A stretch of DNA of 64,000 bases from Pandoraea anapnoica (GTDB taxonomy: Bacteria; Pseudomonadota; Gammaproteobacteria; Burkholderiales; Burkholderiaceae), in the NCBI RefSeq assembly GCF_902459765.1, contig NZ_CABPSP010000001.1, forward strand, positions 372,001 through 436,000, given 5' to 3'. The position numbers and the translations under genes are program-made. A model generated the notes under the pieces. That model was not told the DNA's origin. It was given only the letters and a program-made list of their open reading frames with translations, and did not search any database. This document shows positions 31,015 through 39,992 of the stretch, in pieces; the stretch's first letter is position 1, and every line of letters begins with the position of its first letter.

Positions 31015-32028
31015 TCATTCGCTGACGTTCTCAGCTAGCCAACGAATTGCGTCATGATGCCCCGGTAAAACGTCGCGCGTCACGCCTTCCATCAGCCTTA
31101 ACCCGCGATTGCCGTTCGTCAGCAAAACGACGCCTGCCTGTCGTTCGAGGCTTCCGAGCACGAAGGCTCTGACCCCCGTCATCTTCCCCCACTGGAAGAA
31201 GGTTCGATGACTCGGTTCTATACCCCAGCCCAGACCCCAACCGATGTCACGCTCAGTTTCCGGCGGTTCGCCATGTAGATGAACGATTGCGTCCTTGGGC
31301 ACCATAATGCTTGCGCTCAGCCATGCCTTCCAGGTTGAAGGCTTGAGTCGCGCGCCACGGAGTACCGCTGCAACGAATGCCCCGTAGTCGGAGGCGGTTG
31401 TGAGGAGAGAGTAAGACGCGTTCGCGGCCGAAGGGCGGTGAATCTCGACCTCCCGGTTCTCCTCATGCGGACGCGCCAGATTGTTGAGAAACCGATCCTG
31501 CCATTCAAGGCTTGACAAGCGCATTCCCAGCGGCTCGAACACAAGCCGACGCATCGTCGCTTCCAGTCGTTCACCCGTCTGCGCTTCGACCGCCGACTGC
31601 ATCAACGTGAATCCCATGCTGGAATAGCTGAACCACGCGCCAGGCGTGAAATGCACCCGAACCGGCTCCTTCCCTCGAATGTTTTGCAAACCACAGGTAT
31701 GTGTGAGGACGTGGCGCAGGGTGATAAGCGCGGATCTCGGATCGTCGGGCACTACTGGCGCAATCGAGCGGGCAAGCGGCGCATCGAGATCCAGTACCCC
31801 GGCATCCGCAAGCTGAAGCACGGCGTACGACACGACAGGCTTCGTCAGAGACGCTACCGGAAAGACTGTGTCGACGCGAACGGCATCGCCAGTCTCTTTG
31901 CCTTTCAGGCCGCTGGCAGCGGCGTCGATGCCGTTTTCATGCACGCATGCCACTGACGCGCCAATCACGTCACGGTCGGCCATTTCGCGCTTAAGCCAAC
32001 GCTCGAGAGACTGTTCACTTCGGTTCAT
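31015..32028 (-). CDS. serine hydrolase, class C beta-lactamase/esterase fold
   Basis: A 337-aa member of the beta-lactamase (class C)/penicillin-binding-like family. The nucleophile lies in SLTK (Ser60, Lys63), the second motif is YSS in WFSYSSMGF (Tyr as general base), and a late WGKMTG block resembles the KTG-type third motif. There is no signal peptide, which argues for an esterase or amidase in the cytoplasm rather than a periplasmic beta-lactamase. GAGGGG precedes the ATG. It is the divergent neighbour of the dioxygenase operon. Confidence 0.82.
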   Translation of the reverse strand: MNRSEQSLERWLKREMADRDVIGASVACVHENGIDAAASGLKGKETGDAVRVDTVFPVASLTKPVVSYAVLQLADAGVLDLDAPLARSIAPVVPDDPRSALITLRHVLTHTCGLQNIRGKEPVRVHFTPGAWFSYSSMGFTLMQSAVEAQTGERLEATMRRLVFEPLGMRLSSLEWQDRFLNNLARPHEENREVEIHRPSAANASYSLLTTASDYGAFVAAVLRGARLKPSTWKAWLSASIMVPKDAIVHLHGEPPETERDIGWGLGWGIEPSHRTFFQWGKMTGVRAFVLGSLERQAGVVLLTNGNRGLRLMEGVTRDVLPGHHDAIRWLAENVSE

Positions 32029-32509
32029 TCGCCCCTCGCATTTTCGATTTGGCAAGCCGTGAAGGAAGGTTTCGAGAATGGATTGTTGACGATTTCAGCA
32101 GGCGTGTCGAACGACCGGTCATGCGCCACAGTGGCCTTGCCGCGTCATGTCTGTCGCCTTCGCACGTTCAAAATCGTATACGAAAATAATAAATGATATA
32201 CGGACGCAATTCTGTTCGCGTATAGTCCATGTGACCGGGGTTTTGCGTACCCGCTGTTCGGGCAGTCCCGCGCGGGGCTATGAACCCGAAGCTTGTCTCG
32301 TCTGTCGCCTGCCAGAGAGGCGCTGCGCGCGCTCGCACCGCGATGTAGAGCGCACCCAGGACACCTGGCCGTTGTGTTGTTTTCCAGCGCCAGGACTTTC
32401 CCTGATCCGACGCAACCCCTGATTGCCGGAATCGAAAAGCTTGGTGCAATGTCTTTGCATGTATATACAACACAGAGCGAACTACTAAACACATCTATCA
32501 GGAGGTTTC
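32029..32509. promoter_or_regulatory. long leader and control region of the dioxygenase/ABC transporter operon
   Basis: A 481-bp gap with an AT-rich centre (32170-32230). It contains the perfect palindrome TCGTATACGA (32174-32183), a half-site ATATACG about 20 bp further on, a possible -10 TATAGT at 32221-32226, and a second 10-bp palindrome TGTATATACA (32460-32469) close to the ribosome site AGGAGG of the dioxygenase. Frames open on the minus strand here have no conserved features. A transcript starting near 32233 would have an unusually long leader of about 275 nt. Confidence 0.5.
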
Positions 32510-33577
32510 ATGTCCGAGTCGAAGAGTCTTCAGGGCGCTGCCGTCTGGCGCGGTGCCGAAATGGTGAACAACGACCGTTGGGTCAAGACGTTCCCGGCAC
32601 ACGTGCTCGATCAGATCGATGCCGCGCTGGCGCAAACGCGCAACGTCGATTGGCGTGACATCAATCGTCAGAACTTCCCGCTGCCCGATGCGGGCGCGTT
32701 CTTCGACGACGTGCGTGAAGAACTCGAAAACGGCTCCGGCATGGTCAAGATTCGCGGTCTGGACGTCAGCCGCTATGACGCCGAACAACTGCGTCGCATC
32801 TGGTACGCGCTCGGTGCACACCTCGGCACGCCGATGTTCCAGAACTGCCGTGGCGAAGTCATGCGCGAGATCAAGGACGAAGGCATGGGCGTCGGCGCGA
32901 AGCTCTACGGCGCGACCGTCGACAGCTCAGGCAAGCAATTCCTCTCCTCCGGCGCACGTACGCTCTCGCCGGGGCAGCTGCGCTTCCACACGGACCGCTG
33001 CGACGTGGTCGGTTTGCTGTGCGTGCGTCAGGCATCGGAAGGCGGTGTGAGCAAGCTGGCGAGCAGTGCTACCGTCTACAACGAGATGCTCAAGCGTCGT
33101 CCGGATCTGCACGCGCTGCTGTGCAAACCGATTCCGCGCAGCCGTTTCGGCGAAGAGGCCGGCGGCGAACACATCGCTTACGACCTGCCGATTTTCGGCG
33201 TGCGAGACGGTAAGCTGACGAGCCACTTCTCGCTCACCTATATTGAGAACGCCCAGATGCTGCCGGGCGTACGCAAGCTCAGCTACGCCGAGCACGAAGC
33301 CATCCAGATGCTCATGGCGCTGGCCGAAGAAGAGTGCTTTCAGATGCGGTTCGCACCGGGCGACATTCAGTTGCTGAACAACCACATCGTGTACCACGGG
33401 CGTACGGCCTTCGTGGACGATGTGCAGACCGGTCAGGACCGCATGCTCATGCGCCTGTGGCTGTCGATGCCCAACTCCCGTGCCTTGCCCGACGATCACG
33501 CCGTCCTCTGGGGCGACGTTGCCTCGGGCAAACCGCATGGTGGCATCGCTCAACCGGCTGCAGCATTGCCTGCTTGA
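32510..33577 (+). CDS. TauD/TfdA family Fe(II)/2-oxoglutarate dioxygenase
   Basis: A 355-aa oxygenase. The iron facial triad is visible as His-Thr-Asp in LRFHTDRCD and the distal His in NNHIVYHGRTAF; the 2-oxoglutarate Arg is in RMLMRLWL. An N-terminal extension of about 60 residues precedes the jelly roll. Such enzymes hydroxylate small acids, amino acids or sulfonates. It shares an operon with a polar amino-acid-type ABC importer, so the imported compound is probably its substrate. A near-perfect AGGAGG precedes the ATG. It lacks resemblance to PhnY*, so a link with the PhnZ-like gene is not supported. Confidence 0.87.
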   Translation: MSESKSLQGAAVWRGAEMVNNDRWVKTFPAHVLDQIDAALAQTRNVDWRDINRQNFPLPDAGAFFDDVREELENGSGMVKIRGLDVSRYDAEQLRRIWYALGAHLGTPMFQNCRGEVMREIKDEGMGVGAKLYGATVDSSGKQFLSSGARTLSPGQLRFHTDRCDVVGLLCVRQASEGGVSKLASSATVYNEMLKRRPDLHALLCKPIPRSRFGEEAGGEHIAYDLPIFGVRDGKLTSHFSLTYIENAQMLPGVRKLSYAEHEAIQMLMALAEEECFQMRFAPGDIQLLNNHIVYHGRTAFVDDVQTGQDRMLMRLWLSMPNSRALPDDHAVLWGDVASGKPHGGIAQPAAALPA

Positions 33578-33649
33578 CACCCTGGACCACTGAAGCCCCC
33601 GCGCTCGCGCCCCGAATCACATACTAAAGACGCAAGGAGAGACTCCCTC

Positions 33650-34543
33650 ATGAAACCGATCGAACAGCAGGACAAGAACCGCGCAACCCGCAAATCGACT
33701 CATCTGCGCTCGCTGCTCATTCCGCTCGTGCTGGGCGGCCTCTCCGTTTTGTCGACGGCCGCCTCCGCAGCGCCAGACTTCGGCAATTGCCAGGTCACCG
33801 GCACGCGCGGCTCGGTCAAACTCGAAACGGTCACGCCGGGCGCATTGTCGGTGCGTCCTGTGCTGCCCGCACCGGGCTGGTGGAACGGCGATTCCCCTGA
33901 CACCATCAAGGACGGCTTCGAATACTGCATGGCCGCCAACATGGCTTATCGCGCCGGTCTGGATCGCGTGATCGTCGTCAACCGCTCGTTCGCGCAAGTG
34001 GTGACGGGGCAGGCCAAGGGCTTTGATATCGCGCTGAGCGAAATCACGATTACCGACGAGCGCAAGAAGGTCGTCAACTTCACCGATCCGTACTTCAGCT
34101 CGGATCAGGGCATTCTCGTGAAGACGGGCACCAAGGTCGACAAGGACAGCATCAAGAAGATGCGTCTGGGCGTGAAGCAGGGCACCACGATCCTGCCGTA
34201 TCTGACGGACAAGGTGAAGGTCGCCGAACACCCGAAGGTCTACACCGACGCCGCTGCCATGTACGCCGCACTGGCCGCCGGTCAGGTCGACGCCGTGCTC
34301 TACGACACGCCGAACGTGCTGTCCATCGCGAAGAAGTCCGAAGGCCGTTTCGAAGTCGTCGGCCGCTATGACACGAGCGAACAATGGGGCGGCCTCGTCA
34401 ACAAGGATTCGCCGAATCTGGCCGCCTTCAACAAGCTGATCGCCGAGATGAAGAAGGACGGCACGTTCGACCGTCTGGCCACGCAATACCTCGTGCCGAG
34501 CCTCGGTGCCGATCCCGCCAAGGTGCCGGTCCTGACGCCGTAA
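33650..34543 (+). CDS. ABC transporter periplasmic amino-acid-type binding protein
   Basis: A 297-aa family 3 solute-binding protein. The long signal peptide has a basic n-region up to about residue 20, a hydrophobic core and probable cleavage at ASA-APDFG. The mature part has the typical LSEITITDERKKVVNFTDPYF block and the VDAVLYDTPNVL hinge. It would bind a small polar solute, such as an amino acid or analogue, in the periplasm. Two cysteines near the mature N-terminus and at about residue 95 may form a disulfide. Confidence 0.87.
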   Translation: MKPIEQQDKNRATRKSTHLRSLLIPLVLGGLSVLSTAASAAPDFGNCQVTGTRGSVKLETVTPGALSVRPVLPAPGWWNGDSPDTIKDGFEYCMAANMAYRAGLDRVIVVNRSFAQVVTGQAKGFDIALSEITITDERKKVVNFTDPYFSSDQGILVKTGTKVDKDSIKKMRLGVKQGTTILPYLTDKVKVAEHPKVYTDAAAMYAALAAGQVDAVLYDTPNVLSIAKKSEGRFEVVGRYDTSEQWGGLVNKDSPNLAAFNKLIAEMKKDGTFDRLATQYLVPSLGADPAKVPVLTP

Positions 34544-34569
34544 GGTCGACGAGACCCGAGTCAATCCAT

Positions 34570-35709
34570 ATGAGCGAATCCACTCAAAAGGCCCCGGGGT
34601 CTACCCTCGGTGGCATGGGCCGGGAGCGCCGTCTGAACGTGGGCGGTACGCCGTCCGCACCGACGGTGCTGTGCTTGTGCGCATTGCTGGGGGCGGCGAT
34701 TGCCGTCGCCAGCAGCGTCTACACGATCGGCGCCCTGCGTGAAGGACTGATGGCCAACCAACTGGGTGGCTGGTGGGTGCCCGTCGGTACGGTTCTGCTC
34801 GGGCTGGCCTCGTTGCTCGTGCTCATTCCGCTGGTGCGCGCGTTTGCGCGTTACCGGGACTTCCGAAGCGCCACATTGCGCCGTGACATTGTCGCGGCGC
34901 GCGTGGCGAAGGCCGAAGCCGGGGTGCAAAGCTGGATCACGCTGGGCTACACGCTCGCGCAACTGATCGTCGTGCTCGCGTTGCAGTTCGTGCTGGCGAA
35001 CGATCTGGCAGTGGCGAAGACATTCTTCCTCGTTCCGCTCATCGTCAAGACGTTCCCGCTCGTGCTCGAAGCCTTCTGGGTGAACGTGAAGATATTCCTG
35101 ATTGCGGAAGTCTTCGTGCTGATCTGGGGCCTGGTCGTCGCACTCGCGATGTTCGCACCGGGGAATGCTGGTAAGCCGCTGCGGTTCATCGCTACGGCTT
35201 ACGTCGACATCTTCCGCGCGATGCCTGCCGTGCTGGTGATCTATCTGGTCGGCTTCGGTCTGCCGCTCACCGGCGTGCCGATCCTGAAGGACCTGTCGCT
35301 CACTACCTACGTTGTGATCGCGTTGACGCTGACCGTCGGCGCGTACGTGGCGGAGATCTATCGCGCCGGTATTCAAGGCGTGCACTGGTCACAGGTGGCG
35401 GCGGCGCGCTCGCTCGGCCTGTCATACACCCAGACGCTGCGCTTCGTGGTGCTGCCGCAGGGCATCCGCCAGATCATCCCGCCGTTGCTCAACGCTTTCA
35501 TCGCATTGCAGAAGGACACGGCGCTCGTGAACGTCGTCGGCGTGATCGATGCGTTCAATCAGTCGATGGTGATCGCGTCGAACCATTACAACCTGTCGGC
35601 GGCGACGACCGTCGCCATCCTGTTCATCATCATCTCGGTTCCGCAGGTGCGCTTCGTGGAACGGATGGCCAAACGCGACCGCGCCCGCATGCGTGCCGGC
35701 GGTGCCTGA
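34570..35709 (+). CDS. polar amino-acid ABC transporter permease
   Basis: A 379-aa His/Glu/Gln/Arg/opine-type permease. An N-terminal extension with two predicted membrane segments (about 35-55 and 70-90) precedes the main permease domain (about 150-370), whose EAA loop reads AARSLGLSYTQTLRFVVLPQGIRQIIPPLLN. A single permease gene implies a homodimeric channel. The ATG at 34570 lies 26 bp after the binding-protein stop; the longer open frame overlaps that gene and is not protein-like. Confidence 0.87.
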   Translation: MSESTQKAPGSTLGGMGRERRLNVGGTPSAPTVLCLCALLGAAIAVASSVYTIGALREGLMANQLGGWWVPVGTVLLGLASLLVLIPLVRAFARYRDFRSATLRRDIVAARVAKAEAGVQSWITLGYTLAQLIVVLALQFVLANDLAVAKTFFLVPLIVKTFPLVLEAFWVNVKIFLIAEVFVLIWGLVVALAMFAPGNAGKPLRFIATAYVDIFRAMPAVLVIYLVGFGLPLTGVPILKDLSLTTYVVIALTLTVGAYVAEIYRAGIQGVHWSQVAAARSLGLSYTQTLRFVVLPQGIRQIIPPLLNAFIALQKDTALVNVVGVIDAFNQSMVIASNHYNLSAATTVAILFIIISVPQVRFVERMAKRDRARMRAGGA

Positions 35710-35722
35710 GGAGCGAACGACC

Positions 35723-36466
35723 ATGTCATTCATCGAGATTCGCGACATTGCCAAGTCGTACGGCGACGTGTCGGTCATCAACGGTCTGGCGATGACGGTG
35801 GAGGAGCATCAGGTGGTGTGCCTGATCGGTCCGTCCGGCTCCGGCAAGTCGACGTTGCTGCGCTGTATCAACGGGCTGGAGTCCATCGACGCGGGCGAGA
35901 TCCTCGTGCACGGCGACCGCATTACCGGCCCGGGCGTGGACGTCAATTCGCTACGCCGGGACATCGGCATCGTGTTCCAGGGCTACAACCTGTTCCCGCA
36001 TATGACCGTGCTGGAGAACGTCACGCTCGCGCCGATTCGTGTGCTCAAGCAGCCCAGGCGCGAAGCGGAGGCACGCGCGATGGCGTTGTTGGAGCGCTTC
36101 AGTCTGGCGCATAAGGCGAACGAGTATCCGGACCGGATGTCGGGCGGTCAGCAACAACGCGTGGCCATCGTGCGTGCGCTGGCGATGGACCCGATGGTGT
36201 TGTTGCTCGACGAAATCACGTCGGCGCTCGATCCCGAGCTGGTGTCCGAAGTGCTCAACATCGTGCGCGATCTCGCGCACGAGGGCATGACGATGCTGCT
36301 CGCCACGCACGAGATGGGCTTCGCACGCGAAGTGGCGTCGAAGGTCTGCTTCCTGTGCGACGGTGCCGTATGCGAGGAGGGACCGCCGGAGCAGATCTTC
36401 GGCGACCCGCAGCAGGAGCGCACGCGGGCTTTCCTGCGAAGCATCCGGCAAGCCAAGCGTCTGTAA
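35723..36466 (+). CDS. amino-acid-type ABC transporter ATP-binding protein
   Basis: A 247-aa ATPase of the GlnQ/HisP class. Walker A is GPSGSGKST (about residues 34-42), the signature is MSGGQQQR, Walker B is VLLLDEITSALDPELV and the switch His is in LATHEMGF. GAGGAGCG lies before the ATG. It closes the operon with the dioxygenase, binding protein and permease; a terminator follows within 10 bp. Confidence 0.92.
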   Translation: MSFIEIRDIAKSYGDVSVINGLAMTVEEHQVVCLIGPSGSGKSTLLRCINGLESIDAGEILVHGDRITGPGVDVNSLRRDIGIVFQGYNLFPHMTVLENVTLAPIRVLKQPRREAEARAMALLERFSLAHKANEYPDRMSGGQQQRVAIVRALAMDPMVLLLDEITSALDPELVSEVLNIVRDLAHEGMTMLLATHEMGFAREVASKVCFLCDGAVCEEGPPEQIFGDPQQERTRAFLRSIRQAKRL

Positions 36467-36472
36467 CAGACA

Positions 36473-36505
36473 CCCCCTCGCGCCTCTCGGTTCGAGGGGG
36501 TTTTT
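36473..36505 (+). terminator. terminator of the dioxygenase/ABC transporter operon
   Basis: CCCCCTCG (36473-36480) and CGAGGGGG (36493-36500) form the stem, followed by TTTTTC. It is placed between the convergent ATPase and LacI-type genes. Confidence 0.88.
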
Positions 36506-36535
36506 CTTTATCGCGTCATTTTCTGCGCGCGTCGA

Positions 36536-37564
36536 TCAGGCGATGCAGGGCCCCGTCGAATCCCGCAATATCAGCCGTGTTTGCACTGTGCTGACAGTCG
36601 TCGGTTGTCCGGCGCGTTTGCGCAGAAAAGTGTCGACGGCTGACTCGCCGAGCGATTGCGTGGGAATGGCAATGGTGGTCAGCGGCGGCTCCAGCAGCGA
36701 CGCGAGTTCGATATCGCCGACGCCCACGACCGACACCGATTCCCCGATCTTCAGCCCGCAACGCGTGGCGGCCCGATAGACAAGCGGTGCTAGCAGGTCG
36801 TCGTCGCACACGAACGCCGTCGGACGGTCGGCCTGCGAGAGCAACGCTTCGACGCGTGACGACGAGGTTTCGCCGAACGGCACTTCGATCTCCCGGCGGG
36901 CGTCGTACGTTAGTCCATGCGCCTGCAAGCCTTCCCGATACGCCCGTGAGCGCACGCGAAACGTATTGGCTTCCAGATCGAAGCCGACCCGTGCGATGCG
37001 CGTATGCCCAAGCGAAGCGAGGTGATCGACCATCTCCCGCACGATCACGTCCGATGCGATGAAGACGTCGGCATCGGCAGACGAATCGCCGTCGACCACG
37101 ACCACGGACGTCGGCATGATTTCCAGCGCCCGCGCTGTCCACGACGCCTCCCAGAAGATCATGCCGTCGAAGGCGTGCGCATCGAGGCTGAGGAGCAGAC
37201 GCTCCGGGTCGTTTCCGTATTCGCCGGTGTTAATAAGCACGGTGGCGTAACCGTTGGCCGCAGCGCTCCCGATGACGGACTTCAGTACCGACGCGAAGTA
37301 GGGGTTCGAGACGTTCGGCACGCCCAGCGCGAGCAGCTTCTGCGTGCCGAGCTTCAGGCCGCGCGCCGAGGAGTTCGGCCGGTAGCCCAGCGTTTGGGCC
37401 GCCTGAAGGATCTGTTCGCGCCGCTCGGGCGTGACGCGTCCCTCGGCCTTGCCACCGAACACCAGCGATACCGTGGATTGGGAAACCCCGGCCAGACGGG
37501 CGACATCGCGGCTCGTCGGACGCGCAGCCGCAGGACTTTTCTTCTTATCGCTCATTGCGTTCAT
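36536..37564 (-). CDS. LacI-family transcriptional regulator
   Basis: A 342-aa repressor with the N-terminal LacI HTH (about residues 17-62: TSRDVARLAGVSQSTVSLVFGG, then RREQILQAAQTLGYRPN) and a periplasmic-binding-protein-like effector domain (about 70-335). In the hinge, NSSARGLKLG is typical. Effectors of the family are usually sugars or nucleosides. It is divergent from the PhoD-like phosphatase, with a 14-bp palindrome in the shared gap. Confidence 0.9.
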   Translation of the reverse strand: MNAMSDKKKSPAAARPTSRDVARLAGVSQSTVSLVFGGKAEGRVTPERREQILQAAQTLGYRPNSSARGLKLGTQKLLALGVPNVSNPYFASVLKSVIGSAAANGYATVLINTGEYGNDPERLLLSLDAHAFDGMIFWEASWTARALEIMPTSVVVVDGDSSADADVFIASDVIVREMVDHLASLGHTRIARVGFDLEANTFRVRSRAYREGLQAHGLTYDARREIEVPFGETSSSRVEALLSQADRPTAFVCDDDLLAPLVYRAATRCGLKIGESVSVVGVGDIELASLLEPPLTTIAIPTQSLGESAVDTFLRKRAGQPTTVSTVQTRLILRDSTGPCIA

Positions 37565-37613
37565 TCACGCGTTGAATTTTTGGAAATTCGAGTTTAGTGG
37601 TTAAAATCCGTCA

Positions 37614-37627
37614 GTCATACGTATGAC
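37614..37627. promoter_or_regulatory. candidate LacI-type operator
   Basis: GTCATACGTATGAC is a perfect 14-bp palindrome with a central CG, the usual form of a LacI-family operator. It lies 49 bp upstream of the LacI gene start and 51 bp upstream of the PhoD-like gene start, so it could control both divergent promoters. Confidence 0.6.
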
Positions 37628-37678
37628 ATGATTCGAAATGCATACTTCGGCGCATTCGCAGTGTAATGGGAAACAGTA

Positions 37679-39211
37679 ATGAAGCGTCGTACCTTTCTCG
37701 CCGGTTCCGGTCTTCTGGTGGGTGCTCCGGCGGTGATCATCCGGCAGTCGAGCGCGGGCAGCGTGTCGCACGGCACCCGCTTTCCGTTCTCGGTCGCCAG
37801 CGGCGATCCGACCGCGAACGCGGTCGTACTCTGGACGCGTCTCGCACGCGATACCGTCGACACGAGCCCTGTGGCCAGCACGCCGGTGAACGTCGAGTGG
37901 ATGGTCGCGACCGACCGCCGGATGACGAAGGTCGTGCGGCGCGGCGTCGCCCTCGCACAGCCGATGTACGGGCATTCCGTGCACGTCGATGTCGCTGGGC
38001 TCGCACCGGATCGCGAGTACTGGTACGCCTTTCGCTGCGGCAACGAGCTGAGCCCGGTCGGGCGCACTCGCACGTTGCCGTCCAGGCGCGCCGATATCTC
38101 GCGCTTCCGGTTCAATGTCGTGTCGTGTCAAAACTGGGAGCAAGGGTATTTCGATGCATATGACGGCATGGCCGCTGACGATCCGTCGTTTGTGATGCAC
38201 GTCGGCGATTACATCTACGACGTGAGCCGTGGCGGCGGAGTGCGCGCCCACGAGCGCCGCGCACTGCCGATGACGCTCAACGACTATCGCCGCCGTCACG
38301 CGCTTTACAAGACTGACGCAGCATTGCGACGTGCGCATGAAACCTTCCCGTTCATTCTCACGCTCGACAACCACGACGGCCTCGAAGACAACACCACCGA
38401 CGTCGCACAACTCAAGCGCCGCGCGGCCGCGTATCAGGCGTGGTACGAGTTTCAGCCGGTGCGCTACGCGCCGCTGCCTGCGTCGCCCGCCATGCAAATT
38501 CAGCGGGGCTACGATATCGGCAATTTGATGCGTCTCACGATTCCCGACACACGTCAGTTCCGCGATTCGGAGACGCCGTGCGCTTCGGTGTCGGATAGCA
38601 AGTTCGCGTTCGGCGTCTACGAGCAGGCATGCAAGGCCAACGATGCGACCGAGCGTTCGATGCTTGGTGCAGGACAGGAACTGTGGCTCGCGGATCGTTT
38701 GCAGAACACGCCCGCGCAATGGAACGTGATCGCCTCGACGGTCAAGATGACGCCGTTCGACATGCGGCACAATGACGCCCTTTACCGCTACCTGCAATCG
38801 TGGGACGGCTATCCCGCCGAGCGCAATCGCATCCTCGATCAGATCACAGCGGCGCGTGTGCCCAACCCGGTCTCGCTCTCGGGCGACATTCACTCGTACA
38901 TGATTTCGTCCGTGGTGCGCAATGTGGGCGACGACCCGCGTACCGCGCCGATGACAGAGCTGGTGGGCACGTCGATCAGCGCGCTGTGGCCCGAGCCGCT
39001 CGACAAGCCGATGGCGCAGGGACTGCCGCTGAACCCGCACGTCAACTACTACGAGAGTCAACAGCGCGGCTACATGCGATGCACGGTCACGCGCGACTCG
39101 CTACTCACCGATTTGCGCACGATCGACTTTACCGACAAGCCCGGTGGCACCGTCCGGACGAGCAAACGCTTCGTCGTCGAGAACGGCAAGACCGGCGCAC
39201 AGGAAATCTGA
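37679..39211 (+). CDS. PhoD-like alkaline phosphatase, Tat-exported
   Basis: A 510-aa secreted phosphodiesterase/phosphatase of the PhoD family. The N-terminus MKRRTFLAGSGLLVG is a twin-arginine signal. An N-terminal Ig-like PhoD domain (about 35-140) is followed by the metallophosphatase domain with VVSCQNWEQGYFDAY, VGDYIYD, LDNHDGLEDN and SGDIHSYM. The classical cofactors are Fe3+ and Ca2+. It would release phosphate from periplasmic phosphodiesters. It leads a group with an HD protein (6-bp gap) and a porin. Confidence 0.88.
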   Translation: MKRRTFLAGSGLLVGAPAVIIRQSSAGSVSHGTRFPFSVASGDPTANAVVLWTRLARDTVDTSPVASTPVNVEWMVATDRRMTKVVRRGVALAQPMYGHSVHVDVAGLAPDREYWYAFRCGNELSPVGRTRTLPSRRADISRFRFNVVSCQNWEQGYFDAYDGMAADDPSFVMHVGDYIYDVSRGGGVRAHERRALPMTLNDYRRRHALYKTDAALRRAHETFPFILTLDNHDGLEDNTTDVAQLKRRAAAYQAWYEFQPVRYAPLPASPAMQIQRGYDIGNLMRLTIPDTRQFRDSETPCASVSDSKFAFGVYEQACKANDATERSMLGAGQELWLADRLQNTPAQWNVIASTVKMTPFDMRHNDALYRYLQSWDGYPAERNRILDQITAARVPNPVSLSGDIHSYMISSVVRNVGDDPRTAPMTELVGTSISALWPEPLDKPMAQGLPLNPHVNYYESQQRGYMRCTVTRDSLLTDLRTIDFTDKPGGTVRTSKRFVVENGKTGAQEI

Positions 39212-39216
39212 ACGTC

Positions 39217-39918
39217 ATGAACGCTACGACTTATCCGTTGCTGCAAGCCTTCTTCCCCTACGGCGACGTGATTGCCGCGGTGCTTCGCATCATGGGCATT
39301 TCCGCCGATCAGCAGGACAGCGACGACGGCTCGCACGACTGGTCGCATTTGATTCGGGTATGGAAACTGGTGACCGAAATCGCCACCGACGACCCGACGC
39401 TCGATCTCGAGATGCTGGCGGTCTCGGTGCTGCTGCACGATTGCGTGCAAGTGGAGAAGACGGACCCGCGCCGCGCACAGGCGTCGCGGTTGGCGGCGGA
39501 GAAGGCCAGTGAGGTGCTGCGAACGTTGGGTTGGGATGCCGTACGCATCGACGCCACCGCGCACGTCATCGAAGCGCATAGCTTCTCGGCGGGGATCGAA
39601 CCCCTGACGAACGAGGCTCGCGTGCTGCGCGACGCCGACCGGCTCGACGCCATCGGCGCCATCGGCATCGCCCGCACGTTCTACGTCGCAGGTCGCAATG
39701 GCTCACGGCTTTACGATCCGCTCGATCCTTTCGCCATGCATCGCGAACTGGACGACCGGCGCTTTGCACTCGATCACTTCGAGACCAAGCTGTTGCACCT
39801 CGCCGACGGGTTGACGACCGCCACCGCGCGGCGTATTGGAGAACACCGCATCGCCACCATGCGCGCCTATGTCGAGCTGCTGCGCGACGAGATTTCAACG
39901 ACACGCCCAACGTCCTGA
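39217..39918 (+). CDS. HD-domain phosphohydrolase
   Basis: A 233-aa HD-superfamily protein with the ligand set His (SHDWSHLIRVW), His-Asp (LLHDC), and a later Asp in RDADRLDAIGAIG. This resembles the YedJ-like HD hydrolases that act on nucleotides or other phosphate esters. It starts 5 bp after the PhoD-like gene stop and is probably translated with it. The true substrate is unknown. Confidence 0.82.
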   Translation: MNATTYPLLQAFFPYGDVIAAVLRIMGISADQQDSDDGSHDWSHLIRVWKLVTEIATDDPTLDLEMLAVSVLLHDCVQVEKTDPRRAQASRLAAEKASEVLRTLGWDAVRIDATAHVIEAHSFSAGIEPLTNEARVLRDADRLDAIGAIGIARTFYVAGRNGSRLYDPLDPFAMHRELDDRRFALDHFETKLLHLADGLTTATARRIGEHRIATMRAYVELLRDEISTTRPTS

Positions 39919-39992
39919 TCCTTTCTGAACCCTTCCTGATCCCATAACGCTGGCGAATGAGAATTCGTCAACTGTTGACAAGTTAATTAGTT

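Noticed and set aside
32510-33577. The TauD-type dioxygenase as the missing PhnY* partner of the PhnZ-like enzyme
   Set aside because: It is 20 kb away, has a dedicated amino-acid-type transporter and its sequence does not resemble PhnY*.
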